Of a stretch of DNA of 64,000 nt, positions 50,270 through 62,159 are shown one piece after another. Origin of the DNA: Enoplolaimus lenunculus (Eukaryota; Nematoda; Enoplea; Enoplida; Thoracostomopsidae); NCBI GenBank assembly GCA_030248215.1, contig JASANG010001676.1, positions 248,001 to 312,000 of the forward strand, read 5' to 3'. The notes below the pieces were generated by a model. It was given only the letters and a program-made list of their open reading frames with translations, did not search any database and had not been told where the DNA came from. Position 1 is the first letter of the stretch. Each line of letters opens with the position of its first letter. Position numbers and translations under genes: made by a program.

Positions 50270-53200
50270 AATTAGAATGTTCCTACACCGGGTGTGATAC
50301 AGTGAAAGAATTTAGTGTTCTAACTTTAGTAAATCTAACTCTCGAAAACGTTTCGCCATATTGCACGAGGATTATGGATTATTGCGCTGAAACTAGACAA
50401 GGACTATTTGCCAGCAAACGGGAAACTTACCTCAACGGTTGTAGTGATTATTCCAAAAATAGTCCCAGCTGTGATACTATAAGCACGCCAGAGCCAGCTG
50501 ATTGCATACAAGATTCCACGAATGGCGTAGTAGAATCCTGTGAGACTACAGGTTTAAGTGATGTAGTGCAAAATGACGTTAGTATGGAAAACGAAAATGA
50601 TTATGGTAGCGAGCAAATGGTTGAAAATTCGTTGTATCCTGAAAATAATTCCACGTCAGTTAAGAAAACAGTGTGTGATGGCCATGAGAACGTCACATCT
50701 CCTCATAACATAGTTAGCAATCGAGATATAATAAATGATGTGGAACACCACATAGGTTTAGACGTTGATGAACCGTCGTGTGACGACAATAATATTAAGC
50801 CAGTTTCTTACGCCGGTCAGAAAAATGGTGACGATAAAGGAAATAACCGTTGCCCGAAATCTCCGGTCGATGACCATCAGCCAACGCGCACCCGTCGTGC
50901 GGCTGCAGCTGTCTGTGCTGCACGTTTAGCCTCACAAGTGTGTGAAAAAAAACGAACGCCTCGCAAGTCGTGCGCGAGCGATCGCAGTGGCAACCGACTA
51001 TCTTCAGTCACCCAAGAGCCTGAACTGGTTGTGTTAGATGACGACTTGCCGTCTCAGACTAACAGTGACTGTGGTAATGTACCAGCAAAACAATCATCCT
51101 CAACGCAACTGCAAGAAAGCAAGACACTCGAGGAGGGGTCTCGTAATGATGAACAACTGAAAAAATCCAAAGAACGGAAATGTGATGAATTGAGAGACGA
51201 ATTAGTTGGTCGATTTTGGTCTACTGCAAACTGTAACTCTATGTCAAATAATCCGAGCGCCGTTGATGATTTGACTCGGGCCGCAAATCCTCCAACCACG
51301 TCTAAAATTATTGGACTTCACGATGCGCAACTAAGTTTGTCAGACGCGTTAATGCGATTTGTTGCATTCGAAGCTGCTACTACGTCGAATCCAACGAGTG
51401 TAACAGATAGCACTGACACTAGCAATACCACAGTTGCTAGTTCGTTGATGTCACGGCTCGGATTAATCATTCCCGAACAATGCTTTATGCCACCATCACA
51501 AGTAGTTGCTGTGATCGCTACGAACGCGTCTCCTTTGGCTGAGCTCAAAGCGTTGACTGAGTCATTTGCACCGAAACTTAGTTTAGGCCAAGAGGAAAGT
51601 CCTGCGAAAGCAAGTGACGCTGAACGACGCCGGCTCCGGTTTCAGTGCTTTCCATGTCCCGCAATGACTGAACTGGTTCACGATATTGGTCATAGTTTGG
51701 CGTTGGAACGCGCATACGCTGATATGATTGCAAATACTGAACGTCAGGCAGCTGTTAAACGCGATAAAGCGGTTACGTATGGCAGAAACGTAAATTCGGC
51801 TACAAAATCGATGGTTGGCGCCGGTTCAGCCGCTGGAAATGACTCGGATGATGATAGTGATGACGAAAGCCAGTCGTCAGACGAGTCGAAAGTTGCCGAT
51901 AAGAAACCGGCTAGCCGAGGAGCCGACCTTGGCAAGGCTAAGGTGAGTCGATAAATTTCTTTTTATCCTTGTTAGGGTGAGGTTAGGAAGCAACTACATC
52001 AAAAATGCAGACGCAGGAACGGGAATTAATTATTTCAAATTCCAGTTCCTGCATAGAAATTAAATTCCAGTTCCTGTTCCTGTTTCGGTAAAACTTAGTT
52101 TCTGTTTTGCGTCCGTATGTACCTGAGAACACGGTACCGTTTTATCATATCGCGTCACACAACATTTTCTTGATACTCCATGTTGTGAAGTTACTGTTAA
52201 TACGTTTATTTGCCATATCACATCACCCGACATTTTGCGTATGGTAATGCAATAAGCGTATTGGGCTGCGTTCGGATTCCCTTTAAGTTGTGCCACTGGA
52301 CATTTTGTCTAGAAATGTGTAGAAAGTTACTGTAGTGCTGTTGTAGTGTTTACAAAGCAAGTTTACACAGCAGCAATGTTTTGGTATGTGAACGTGTACA
52401 TCGGCGGTAAACTAATATTAGTTGGCGGTCGTTTTTTGATTTTATTTGCATTCTGCTGAGCTTAGTCACGCACTGTGCGAAGCGGGGGCGATTGCAGTAA
52501 GTGCTGGTGGGGAAGAAGGGTTGAAACAGAGTAGCTATTTCGGTTAAAATTAGATTTACAATTAGTTCTGATTCTGATTAGAAATTTAAAATATTGTAAC
52601 ACGCGAAGTTTTCAATTCCCGTTCCAATATTTATAATCTTGCTGTTTCCATTCCGCTTCCGATATAATCTGCTTCCGTTTTACCCTCTGTTTATTCTTTT
52701 TCTAGTTTTGTCCGTGGTACCGTATGGCCTCGGGTCCCGGACCCGGGACATCTCTAATAACAGTTATTGAACTTAAGTTTTGTGCCACCGTCTTCAGTAC
52801 GGGTGAGACTTTTTTATCTTTCTACTACCGGAATCTATGAATTACCCATCGGACATTGATTTTTCAGATTACTAATCCAGCACAGCAGACTACTGCCGAG
52901 GATCCTCGTATTGTTCACATGAAATCGTCGTTACAATCATTGCGAAAATTCAACGCACCATTCAAACAGCCGAAAATAATCGGTGTTGATAAAGCGCTGG
53001 CACGTTGTTCAAGATGTGAATATAAACCTGACTCAATTCACAGTCTGTTTTTGCATCAAACAGTGCTGCACAAACTCGCAAACTCGTTACGGCTTGGGTG
53101 TAGTTTTTGCTCGTTTTGGGCAGGCGACGAAAATGAAGCAGTTGAGCACCAAATTAATGTACATCGCGTACCCGCAACGCCACCTGAGTACCCACCGCCA

Positions 53201-56200
53201 CCAGCGAAACGGTATTCATGCCCAATGTGTCCACAAGATTTCCAGTATAAAGGTATGCTCGATGCACATATCAAAACAATCTGCCGACCAACGTTTAATA
53301 TACGTAAAAATCAGGCACCTGCAGAAGATGATTTGTTACATATTAATCGGTTGTTTTGGAATTTGAGCACTGCTCAGCTTGCCGCGATACAACATCGTAT
53401 GATGTCAACACGGCATAAAGCGATTGCGCCTAGGCACCAAACGACGCCAGCTGTACCGCCCCCAAATGCGGCAATCGTACCCAAAGCTGCCATTCAACCT
53501 AATATTTTGTTGCCGAAACGACCAGTTAACCAAGTTGTGGTCAATAACGCCAACAGTGTTGTGAACGATGTATTAGCAGCAACTTCGACAAATCGTATCG
53601 GTTCTGCGCAACAACCGCATATTGCAACTGCAGCTGGCCTATTTAAATCTCAAAGCCCAAATTTACATTCCCATTGCGTTAACGCGCCAGTATTACCGAA
53701 CACGGTGGCATTGCTCAATGCACAAACAAACAGTCTAGTCGAGACACAAAAAGCTGCGTTAATGAGCTTAGTAAATTCTAAGTCGGTCGGTGATTTATCG
53801 ATTGATAAATTAATGACCGATATACTAGCGAACCCTGGACGTCTAGGTAGTTCGGCGCAAGCTGGCTTGCTATCAGGTAATGGTTTCGGTAGTAAAAATG
53901 TTTCCGCAATAGGCGGTCGGAATAACTCTGTGATTAACACGAGTCTACTTGAAAATGCTGCGAAGCTAAATTTGGTCAATAATTTCAATAGTTTAACTGG
54001 AAATCAGCCTAAAATGTCATCTGATTCTATTGGGCAAATTCCAACGTCGGCGCTTGCAAAACCGCAGTTGCCAAATAATGGCACCACGCCACCAGGAACA
54101 TTCTCGTGTGAACTCTGCGATGGCATTTTACGAAACGTCGCACATATGCTTGATCACTTTCAAGTGGTACATCGAAAAATGCTCGGGAAAAACTTGGCGG
54201 TATGTTAAATAGATACATAGACATAAATTTCAAAGTGCCGCCTAATACCAAAAATATATATACCACAAACATTAGACTACGTATCATTCTTAATATAGGC
54301 TTAAATTCTATTCTACCTGTATGACGCAATATTTTTCTAAAATGTAATGTTAATGTGTCGAACGAATAAACCTCAGAAATTCGACGAACGAAATATGTTT
54401 ATGAAATTTTGTGACAACCTCGTTCAGTGTGTTTCTTAGTTTTGTCCATTATTTTATATCCTACTCACACAATTGAATTAACCAAAAACTTGTGTAATGA
54501 TCAGGGTAATTGGAATCGGAATTTTGAAATTTTAATTTTAACCATACTTGTGATGTGTTGCATAAAAATGTTCTCGATATCATCATCTAAACATACAATA
54601 CTACCATTCTATTTTAAAAATCGCAATAATTGATTGTAGTTTAGCTTTACGGAACCGAAAGTCATCGGCAGTTTGTTCTTGTGACGTTTTTAAAAATTGT
54701 TGCCGGCCAACAGACACCAAAATCAGTATTATACATACTTGTTACAGCAAATATCTGTATAGTTACAGAATTTTTAGTTCCGCTTCCGTCATAATCCAGT
54801 TCCGCTTTGTGCGCTGGTTGTGATCGTGATTTTTCTTTTCAGATTAGGGTTGAAACTTCAGGGTTTATTTTTCAAAATTTGCCGTGGGTTTTTTGACTTT
54901 CAGTGTGTTTTTTTAAAAAATGGATTTTTCAAATACGTTCGAAAAGACACATTACGTATGTATTATAATATACATGTATATAAGTTTACAAATAGCTATA
55001 ATATGCTGGCATTGAAACGAGTCGTAACTGCTGTGCAAAGTGAAATAATGGCTTATGTAAGCTGTTGGTAGTTTAGCAATTGGAATGGCCCTATTGAATT
55101 AGTGGCTATATTTGTATTAGTGGCTATATTTGTGACTGCCCATTATACCCAGGGTGCAACCGGAATTCTGGTTCCGGTTCCGGCATTTTTTCACCTTCCG
55201 GTTCCGGTTCCGGCATTTTTTCACCTTCCGGTTCCGGTTCCGGTAAATTTTTACCGGATTTAAAAATTCCGGTATTATAATTTGGCCGTTTTCTTAACTT
55301 TGTTAATTTTTAAGAATGCCTTTTGAAAGCCACTTGTACTCCGAATATAAGCCATTGATGGTGGATTTCACTTCAGTCGATGATGAAAATCTAAAATACA
55401 ACAAATAAAATAAAACCTATGTTCGACTAAGGTTATTTCACAAATAATAGAGCAAAAAATAAGATTAAAATGAAATTTTTGGTGAAATGCATTTTTCACT
55501 TTCCGGGTCCGGTTCCGGTAAAATTTTCAAATTCCGGTTCCGGTAAATTGTAATTCCGGTTGCACCCTGATTATACCCATCCGGCCTGTTGAAAACATGC
55601 TGGTAATTTTCCGCTAGGGTCAGGGCTTACTCTTAATTATGAAATGAATGTTTTAACATAACACCTATGCGATCAGCCATTAGTTACAAACCGCGTACGA
55701 GCAAACTAACAATTATTATACGTATCCTCTGCAACACAAAGTCTCCACAAGACATGAGAGCCCCTCGGAATTTAGCGTTAAGCTCTATAGCGGGTTTGAT
55801 TTAAGGTTCAGTATTCATTTAAAATTCTTTTCTTTGAACTGCGCTAGGTGTTTTTGAAAACAGTGGGTGAAAACCCCCCATATCGTCCAAAAAACCATGG
55901 GTTGGAAGCACTTTTGATGCTGCCAAGTTCCAAGTTCTGATGGGTTTGTCATTGTTCCTAGGTCGGTCCCTCACTGGATTTGTTTAATGATGCTTACCAA
56001 TCTTATATCTGTTTTAGATTTTTAAACTTGTTTTAGGACCTCAAAACTAGACCACCGCTCGCGTGCTCACGATGTCAGTCTCGCTATCATACGTATGAAG
56101 GACTAGAACGACATTTGTTGGCTTCTCATGGACTAGTGTCGAAGGATTTGTTGAACAAAGCGCAACAGAAAAACGACGCTGGAAAGTGTAAAATATGTGG

Positions 56201-57692
56201 AAAAGTAAGTGTTTAAGTTTAATTTAGGGCCTGTATTTTTGGATGTGTGTAAGATCAGGCGAACAGCAGCAGTGGCAAATCTCAAACTCGGTTTCCAGTT
56301 AGTTCAAATCAAGTGTAAAAATGTGCCAAATTTTGAAACTCGTCATTGGCGGGTTCGAAATTTACAGGACCAATAATTGTCAACTGGTAGTAGGTGCCAT
56401 ATACATTTGAGAATATGGGCATAGATCTATGAACTTCATATTCAAAATTGCGGATTGTGGTATGGTGACTGAATATGCTACGCTATTGTACTGGTTTAAG
56501 ATACGTATATGATTCTAAAGGTTAGCTACGATATGTATGTTGCAGATTTAAAGCTGGTTATTCCTTAACGCGTGAACAAACTATATTATAGTGTTAAATA
56601 TGGAACGCTTCGAATTAACGAAAATGTATTATTATGATTTTTATATTCTTTATCGTTCTGCAGACATAAATGTTTGTTCGGTATTGTTTGACTGTAGCAG
56701 CGTATTTATTTAAATAAAAACAAACTTGTACGGTAAATCTTGAGTCTTGGATTACTGAAAAACTGAAATCTGTACAAACAACTCATTTTCAGGTATATGC
56801 GTTCAATTTACTTCATCACGTAGCGACAGCGCACAAAATTCAACTATGTTCCGCGGACATTATGTATAGCTGCGATATTTGTCATGCGACATACTCATCA
56901 TACGTTCAACTAGAACAGCACTTGGCAAAACACCCGAAGATTAGTCAACCATCGCTGTCAAACGCAGCTAAGTCTTCTCAAGGATCGTCTGTAACTCGTT
57001 CAGTGGCTACCAACAGGCCTATTGCGCCTGCAGGACCAAATATAACATCGACAGTAGTAGGAAACACGCTGTTTCGGGGGTCTAATACTAGTCCCACTGG
57101 GAACACCGTGGTTTCGACCTCGATGCATCCTGCCAAAATGAATCACGCTCAAGCGCAGTCAACACTGAAGACTAGAGCAGTGTCGGGATTGATTTCAGGT
57201 AAACATGACCAGACGCAGCATCGTAGCAATTGTGAAGTTCAGTTGAACAGGTCTGCACAGCAGTCTATTGCCCAAGGAGAAGCTGTGGCTGCCAGGGCTA
57301 CGGCAGCTGAGGGGCAAGCATCGATCAAGCCGGCGCCGATTAATAGTAAACCAGTAAGAGTCCGGTATAACTGTACCCCTTGTGGGATAAGATTTAGCAG
57401 TTACTCGGAGGTGATTGAACATTGGGAACGTCGCCATTTGAAACGAGTCGAAATTCGTGCTTGTCGTGTCAATGAATGCGCACCGTGTAGTTCGGAATTC
57501 AGCAGCTGCAAACTTAAGTTAGATCCAGACTGGTTTCCGGAGCCGTCATCAAGCGACAGCGGGCGCCCTGCAAGTACTAAACGAAGCCATTTTGTCATTT
57601 CAAATGATGAAGAGCCCAAAGTGAAAGAGGCAAAGACAGAAAACCAATTGATCTCTGCACCACGGCGCGATGAGATTATTTTCTTAGATTGA
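50270..57692 (+). CDS. mep-1: MEP-1-like multi-zinc-finger transcriptional corepressor
   Basis: Exons 50270-51942, 52868-54199, 56037-56204 and 56793-57692 join in phase. From the first in-frame ATG (50374) they encode about 1322 residues. The exon starting at 50270 is also open upstream of that ATG, so an earlier exon is possible. MEP-1 partners Mi-2/LET-418 chromatin remodelers and, in C. elegans, MOG proteins, keeping germline genes off in the soma. The best evidence is exons 3-4: KTRPPLACSRC, YEGLERHLLASHGLV, NDAGKCKICGKVYAFNLLHHV, IMYSCDIC, with the same finger order and spacing as fly MEP-1 (RPPLNCQKC, GLERHLLGSHGLV, DAGRCPVCGR, YKCTVC) from memory. Eight C2H2-type fingers are seen: four in exon 2 (CSRC, CSFC, CPMC, CELC), two begun in exon 3, two in exon 4. 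Exon 1 is acidic and disordered, with an ELVVLDDD motif. The protein ends in EIIFLD. Confidence 0.78.
55150..55569. mobile_element. hAT-type MITE, 420 bp, intact ends with perfect 8-bp duplication
   Basis: It starts CAGGGTGCAACCGGAATTCT and ends AATTCCGGTTGCACCCTG, with ATTATACC on both sides (55142-55149 and 55570-55577). The interior has two direct repeats of a cattttttcaccttccgg unit near the left end. This is the cleanest copy of the family here and defines its ends. It is in the MEP-1-like intron between exons 2 and 3. Confidence 0.9.
55735..55800 (+). repeat. Fragment of the piggyBac-type MITE interior
   Basis: Ccacaagacatgagagcccctcgg and tagcgttaagctctatagc match the core of the 37924 element at lower identity. 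The ends are lost. Confidence 0.45.
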
Positions 57693-60109
57693 GCCCAAGG
57701 ACGTAGTCGAGGGGCGTTTCTGGTGTCAACTCCACCTTAGTATTTTTGCACTGGGTTTTTGCTGAAAGCTTGGCTACGTTCATGATTAATACTGATAGAG
57801 TGGTTGCGTAGCAGGATTTGGAAGTTTTAAGCAATTGGATTCAAAGATACTTTAGATGTTGGAATTCAAGGACACGTATGTTATCCAGGAAGCACATTGT
57901 GTTTGAATTTTGATAGCTTTATTTGAAGGGCGAGGTTTAATTGACTGATGCCGGGACTTGTGTTTATAGGTAATTTGATTCAGCCCCTGGGCTGTGTAGT
58001 TTGTATGGTAGTAATGTTTATATAAGGTTTGCGTAATACGTTGTTGATTTTTGTTACGCGCGAAAAAGACGGTTGTACAGGCTGCAGAGTAACCTGCATG
58101 AGGTCAAATTTTTTCACGCTCGCTTTCGCTTGCATCTTTTCCCGAAACGAAATGCTGTCTACGCCCTTAGCGGTAAGCTCAGTAACGCGCATCCACTGTC
58201 GTACAACATTTTTACGAATTATACTACAAGAGTTTAATTATGTACCATTTAACTATTGTAAACCTTAGTTAGGGAGCGCATTTTGCATAGTGTATTCTTC
58301 TAACATTGGCCAACGACACCTGGCTAATCATTGAACTGATAGTACGGCTACAGATTCGGCCGTCCTCTGAAGCGTTATATGTAGCGTTACGTTACTCAGT
58401 CACAGTGGCTTGTGTGATTTTCAGACAAAATATATGCGTGTAAACCTGTAAACTCTATGCTAGTTTGTATGAAATGGTGCGTTGGAATTGCTTGGTGTAC
58501 AGTTTTATACGTATTCGTATTGTGGGATACGGAAAACAAAATGGTGTCGTTCAATTTTCACTTCAAACGCAATCTAAGACTTTGCGCTAAACCTTATTGT
58601 GCCGGGCGCCGCCGCGTGCCGCTCTGCGTTACTAACAAACATGTATATAGGCAAAATCTTGGAGTCACGCGGCGATTATAACAACGTAACCCTAATTTAC
58701 CTTGTCATAGAGCCTAAAATTACACTGTTTTGCTACATGGTAATAACGTGAGTAGGGTCTGTTTAGTAAAAAGCGCTTAGAACGCAAACCTTCATTTATT
58801 ACTGAATGTTCAGCTTATTTCGTCTTTTGAACTAAATCATACCTCGCGTGTCCATTTTGTTTCAATTGCGTAAGTTACACGATGTAATATCTAGACTTTG
58901 TGTAAACTCTTGTGAAAACGCAATCAGTTAGCTTCCTATTTTACGCGCACTGTTTATTTGTGTCTATTTGTATTTACTAATGTTCTTGATTGTTGTGTTA
59001 ATAACATATTTTCTCATTTATTTTTCATAGTACCGTAACAAAATATTACGCTTATTGCTGTGGAACTTTCTTGTTTTCGTAGCCGAATTTTCAACAGTTT
59101 CCTAGTCGATTAAGTGAACGTTTCAAAGTTTGGCCATTGTATAGAACAGGTGTGGAACTGTAGTTTAAATGTATTCCTAAGGCTAAACGTAAGCTTGAGC
59201 TTATGCCTAAACCTAAGCCTAAGCAAAATAACCTACAGTTTAAGCTTCACTCTATTCCAGTCTTGCGGAATAACGTTCCGCCCCTGATCTTTACATGGCC
59301 GAAAGTTTGAAAACATGGTGTATTTAAGCTTAAGGTGGAGTTGTCAGAAAATAGGTATAAGTTCGTAATTGGGAATTAAGCATGGCCACAGAAGAAAACC
59401 TCAATTTTCAGGTTAAACAGAACAAAAACGAACAATTTAGGTTGTTAGCGCATTTCAAGCCCGACCATTTACTGCATTCTTGTATATTATGTTATGAAGT
59501 TGAATAAACCTTTCCACACGTTGTTTACATTGCTTTCACTTTGATAAATCAAATGCAGAGCAGTATATATAACCAGTTCAATTCAAATTTTGAATTTTAC
59601 TACGTTCGCTTGGTGATCATGACCTATTTATCTAACTGTGTCAGTAACAGTAGTATAAGCATATGTCTAAGTCGAAACCGTGATAATGAGCTTATACCTA
59701 CGCCAAAGCAAAAAATATATCTAAAGCTTAAGCTTAATACTCTATGGCTATCAGGGTGCAACCGGAGCTGACATGCTGCGACAATTCGATACGAAATTAG
59801 AATGACGGCATTTGTTCAATATCTAAAGAAAATTTGGTGCATCCGCTATATTATAAAATTTTAGAAAATCTGACGAGTATTAGCATACATCAATTGTATT
59901 GGCAGAAAACTAACCCTTTTTTAAACTTTTATGCTTCGATATCCGTTTACATTATATTGATCACTTCGTTTTCGTTATTTTTACTATCGCCCTGCTACTA
60001 TATCAAACCGTTGTTGGTGCACTAGTCGCTTCTGACTACATTATGCTTTAATGTTAGTGATCTTATTCCACCCGTATATAGCAATATTTTGTTTAGAGCT
60101 TCTAGAAGA
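57693..60109. other. Spacer between the MEP-1-like gene and MRPL36
   Basis: No exon recognised. It includes a degenerate TAAGCCTAAGC-type stretch at about 59170-59260, an AATAAA at about 59503, a CAGGGTGCAACCGG end at about 59754, and a fragment of the 7920-8112 repeat family at 59875-59995. Confidence 0.55.
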
Positions 60110-60601
60110 ATGTTAAACATAAAATGTATGCGCTCTCTTTCGTTATTGAAAATCGCAGAACGTCAATCGCAAACATTACGTTTGGAACTCGGCATAGCGG
60201 CAGCACGGTGGTTCAGTATTTGGCATTCTAATGTGGACAACATTATTAGCCCAATTCCAACTGGAAGTAGCTGCCAACTACGACAACCAATACTGTGTCC
60301 GCACCGTAACCTAATTGCGCTTACTCCTAGTAAATTGCTATTAACCGAGAACCGTACTCTTGCAAGGTCGAAACAAGTTGCACCGTTACTGGGCGCTTTG
60401 GGTTCAGAGACCGTTGAGTTCACACGGGTAGCTGGAGGAACACTATTAACGAGCATCAGACGCTTTGTGGTGAAGAAGTTTCCAAGATTGTTGTGTCAGT
60501 ATTGTTATTTTATAAGGAAACGTGGCCGATTACTTGTGTTGTGTCGAAAATTTCCAAGTCATAATCAAAAAGAGCATTTTGATCCACGATTGTACTGGTG
60601 A
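60110..60601 (+). CDS. MRPL36: Mitochondrial ribosomal protein L36 (bL36m)
   Basis: One exon, 163 residues. The C-terminal 40 residues match bL36: RRFVVKKFPRLLCQYC, then IRKRGRLLVLCRKFPSH. The zinc ligands follow C-x2-C-x12-C-x5-H, exactly as in bacterial L36 and human MRPL36, and a basic NQK run follows as in HKQRQ. bL36 is a small zinc-binding protein of the large mitoribosomal subunit. The first 40 residues are rich in Arg/Ser/Leu with few acids (MLNIKCMRSLSLLK), as in a mitochondrial presequence; the linker to the L36 domain is longer than in the human protein (103 residues). The start is the ATG at 60110, 15 bases after a clear acceptor (ttttgtttag, ending 60095), which suggests a trans-splice or 5'-UTR splice site. 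It lies 2.4 kb after the MEP-1-like gene on the same strand. Confidence 0.85.
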   Translation: MLNIKCMRSLSLLKIAERQSQTLRLELGIAAARWFSIWHSNVDNIISPIPTGSSCQLRQPILCPHRNLIALTPSKLLLTENRTLARSKQVAPLLGALGSETVEFTRVAGGTLLTSIRRFVVKKFPRLLCQYCYFIRKRGRLLVLCRKFPSHNQKEHFDPRLYW

Positions 60602-62159
60602 ATAACGAATTTGGTGACACTACGGGCCAATGTTACTTTTAGAGGCGTAACAGTAGATTAAGCGTATGCCTAAGCCTAAGCAACAAATGTAATCTAGAAT
60701 TTAAACCTACTCTTTTATAGACCCACCAGAAACCTGGACGCCCCTTAAAGTAACATAGGCCATACTACGTATACAAATTTGTATATAGAAAGATCATCCA
60801 GTGGCTTAGGTTTAGGAATGTTTTGTCTAACTCCATGATCCTTCACCACCTAAGCCTGAAACTTTAATGTGAGGACAGGTGCATGCTTACTTAGCTTGTA
60901 CTGTGTTAAGATACAGTAATCTTTTTTCATGCATTGTGTATCGTAATTCTAACTCAAAATACGAATGCGTATTTTTCTGGTGATTCTAAAGTGGTTAATA
61001 CCAATTTATCCGTATAGTCTGTTGGTACTAACGGTCTGCACGACCCCCTGTTTGAAGTTTTGCCAAAGTTAATGACCACGCCGGGAATTTGAACCTCGGC
61101 CCACTGCGCTCGAACCAAGCATGCTACCAGTACACTACGCGGTCATTGCAACAACTTCTTATACCGGTATATGTGCACAGGCATGGCAACATTTGCTTTA
61201 CATACACTTACGTGCACGTATACCGACATAGTCAAAAAATTTTATACTTCCGATTCCGGTATTTATTGTTCCGATGCCGGTATAATCCAATCCAGTTCCG
61301 CTTTGAGCACTTCGAAACGCGAAACGGTATTCAGCGCAGCATGGAACAAAATAGTCGGGTGTAACATGTAAACATTACGCAGTTGACAGTGCAGATTGCT
61401 TAGCAAATTCGTAAATAATTTCAATGCATGAATTATAAAAAATTGAATTTTAAAGTGTAGTATGGCTAATGTTTTGATGACTTTTTGATGTATAAGATTA
61501 CAATCGTGTATAATTGTGGGTGAATTTGGAAATCAGTGCCGAAACGAAGCCAAATATTTAAGTGCGAACGACCTGGTTTGCTTGATTTTTGATTGAGCTG
61601 TTAAGTGTTAATTGGCAATAAAGTGTAAAAATGTACGACACGTTCTTGGGTATCACAATCAGTTAGAAGCTTATTATAGTCGGATAAGTACACAAATTAT
61701 CACAAGATACCGGATTTTGAGGTGATAATCAATTTTTTGATCTCAAATGAGTATTAAGCTCGTCGGCTTTGGTACACTTTCGCCATATTTCATATTTATA
61801 GTGTTATTAAGGCGTAGTAAACTCGTGCTTACGGAAAGGCTTAAAGTGCGCAAGAGCCGACCACCTTGTACAGGTAGGCTCGAAGCATAAGTGACATGTT
61901 TTCTTTTCCATTGAAATTTCAAGTTTTCAAAACTTAACGTTAAAACAGTAATATAAACAGATAAGGTTTAAGGTCACGGGTAAACGCAAGAATGGTGCCA
62001 AGGTTTTTCGAAAGGTGATAGTTTGTTGCGTTGAATCTATTAAATTTTTCGAATCAAGATTCTGGTTTTGCCAGCTGAAACGATCATAGAAACAAGTGGG
62101 CAAAAAATAAGAAAGTGGGATTAGACCCATAACCCTTTCTGGTTGTGGTTCGGGTCAGG
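60602..62159. other. 3' flank of MRPL36, no gene seen
   Basis: It holds a short gcctaagcctaagc stretch near 60668, a tRNA-like sequence at 61073-61145, CCGGTATT-type repeat fragments near 61240-61290, and an AATAAA at about 61618. No reading frame here looks coding. Confidence 0.55.
61073..61145 (-). other. tRNA-like sequence, degenerate (SINE head or pseudogene)
   Basis: On the minus strand a seven-base acceptor stem pairs fully (TGACCGC with GTGGTCA, one G-T). A D-arm-like TAGTGTACTGGTAGCA and a box B (GGTTCAAATTCC, with one extra T) are at the right spacing. The anticodon stem does not form well and there is an insertion in the T arm, so a working tRNA is unlikely. Confidence 0.6.
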
